NCBI GenBank assembly: GCA_012103495.1
Contig: WLWR01000022.1
Location: 1 to 13,883 of the forward strand
Length of the DNA: 13,883 nt
Reading direction: 5' to 3'
Source: Legionellales bacterium
GTDB taxonomy: Bacteria; Pseudomonadota; Gammaproteobacteria; WLWR01
Position 1 is the first letter of the stretch, and each line of letters opens with the position of its first letter. Below are positions 13,290 to 13,883 of this stretch, piece after piece. Below the pieces are notes generated by a model. It did not search any database. It was not told the DNA's origin and saw only the letters and a list, made by a program, of their open reading frames with translations. The position numbers and the translations under genes are program-made.

Positions 13290-13883
13290 TCATGCCAATC
13301 CTTGCCAACATGCCAAATAATCCATTTGTCGCTTTGTATACATAGTGTTTGTTACTTGCCAGGCGTAACGACTTTCTAGGATAAAGGCCAACGTGTGTTT
13401 GATTTGAGTGGGGGTTAATGTAGCCTGGCTGGCTTGACGATAAGTCTGGGCATCGGGACCGTGGGGAATGAAACAATTGTGTAAACTGCAACCGCCGGCG
13501 GTGAATCCTTGTTGTTTGGCTTCATACACACCGTGAATCAACCCCATGAATTCACTCATAACATTGCGATGAAAATACGGAGGGCGAAATGTGTGTTCAG
13601 CCACTTGCCAGCGTGGTGGAAAGATGGCTAAATCGACATTGGCAACCCCCGAAGTATCGCTGGTTGAGGTCAGTACGGTAAAAATAGAAGGATCAGGATG
13701 ATCAAAACTAACACTGTTAAGAGTGTTAAACAATCTTAAATCGTATTGATACGGTGCATAGTTGCCTCGCCAAGCCACTACATTACAAGGGTGATAAGTC
13801 AAGTGGGTTTGCCACCAATGACCTTGAAATTTTTGGTACCAGACAAACGTGTCGTTTTGTTCAAAAAAATGTGCGGTTGGATA
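13290..13883 (-). CDS. hmgA: Homogentisate 1,2-dioxygenase, C-terminal part (gene cut by window edge)
   Basis: The last 197 residues are visible; the 5' end lies beyond the right edge. A full enzyme is about 430-445 residues. It opens the ring of homogentisate with O2 to give maleylacetoacetate, in cytoplasmic phenylalanine/tyrosine breakdown. The iron ligands of the human enzyme (H335, E341, H371) are matched with identical spacing by the His of Y-F-H-R-N, the Glu of M-S-E-F and the His of P-H-G-P-D (fragment residues 105, 111, 141). The His corresponding to H292 lies in F-D-H-P-D-P, and F-P-P-R-W and A-G-G-C-S-L-H-N-C are also conserved. The reading frame continues without a stop to the window edge, so an apparent start at 13802 (a TTG) is only internal. 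No strong terminator follows the stop, just a short AT-rich dyad near 13247-13260. Confidence 0.95.
   Translation of the reverse strand, partial: YPTAHFFEQNDTFVWYQKFQGHWWQTHLTYHPCNVVAWRGNYAPYQYDLRLFNTLNSVSFDHPDPSIFTVLTSTSDTSGVANVDLAIFPPRWQVAEHTFRPPYFHRNVMSEFMGLIHGVYEAKQQGFTAGGCSLHNCFIPHGPDAQTYRQASQATLTPTQIKHTLAFILESRYAWQVTNTMYTKRQMDYLACWQGLA

Noticed and set aside
13261..13491. 76-codon minus-strand frame overlapping the end of hmgA
   Set aside because: It lies out of frame within conserved hmgA codons and has no independent support.

Overview
The window looks like a chromosomal segment of a moderately AT-rich gammaproteobacterium. Lipid A genes (msbA-lpxK), a homogentisate dioxygenase, an NhaA antiporter and an SH3-NlpC/P60 protein sit beside large orphan proteins and a calcium-binding RTX adhesin. 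The mix would suit a host-associated lineage such as the Legionellales, but that placement is inference: no ribosomal RNA or other taxonomic marker is present.

Layout. Bases 1-3189 are an accessory stretch. It holds a 576-residue protein with a cytidine-deaminase active site that most resembles the AID/APOBEC arrangement, then an unrecognised 268-residue protein. The 396-bp gap between them holds only inverted repeats and possible gene relics. Bases 3304-5246 hold an exported SH3-NlpC/P60 peptidase on the plus strand and a small lipoprotein on the minus strand. They converge on a strong hairpin terminator. A 404-bp AT-rich gap with operator-like palindromes precedes an 892-residue adhesin (5651-8329). 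That protein has two nearly identical VCBS-type repeats, a third cadherin/Ig-like repeat, 19 RTX nonapeptides and a type I secretion tail. A 46-bp perfect palindrome separates it from the core block.

The core block is a stop-to-start-coupled msbA-lpxK operon (8500-11283) with a recognisable promoter, then a single-gene FAS1 (fasciclin) unit with its own promoter and terminator (11314-11942). On the minus strand are nhaA and the 3' part of hmgA, which runs off the right edge.

How the genes work together. MsbA and LpxK act in sequence in lipid A assembly: LpxK 4'-phosphorylates the precursor and MsbA flips the core-lipid A across the inner membrane. The RTX adhesin, the FAS1 protein, the lipoprotein and the NlpC/P60 peptidase are all predicted to be exported or at the cell envelope. 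The deaminase and the orphan beside it look like candidate effectors or toxins, but no secretion-system gene is in view. The deaminase is the most interesting item; its assignment rests on a motif and the spacing around it.
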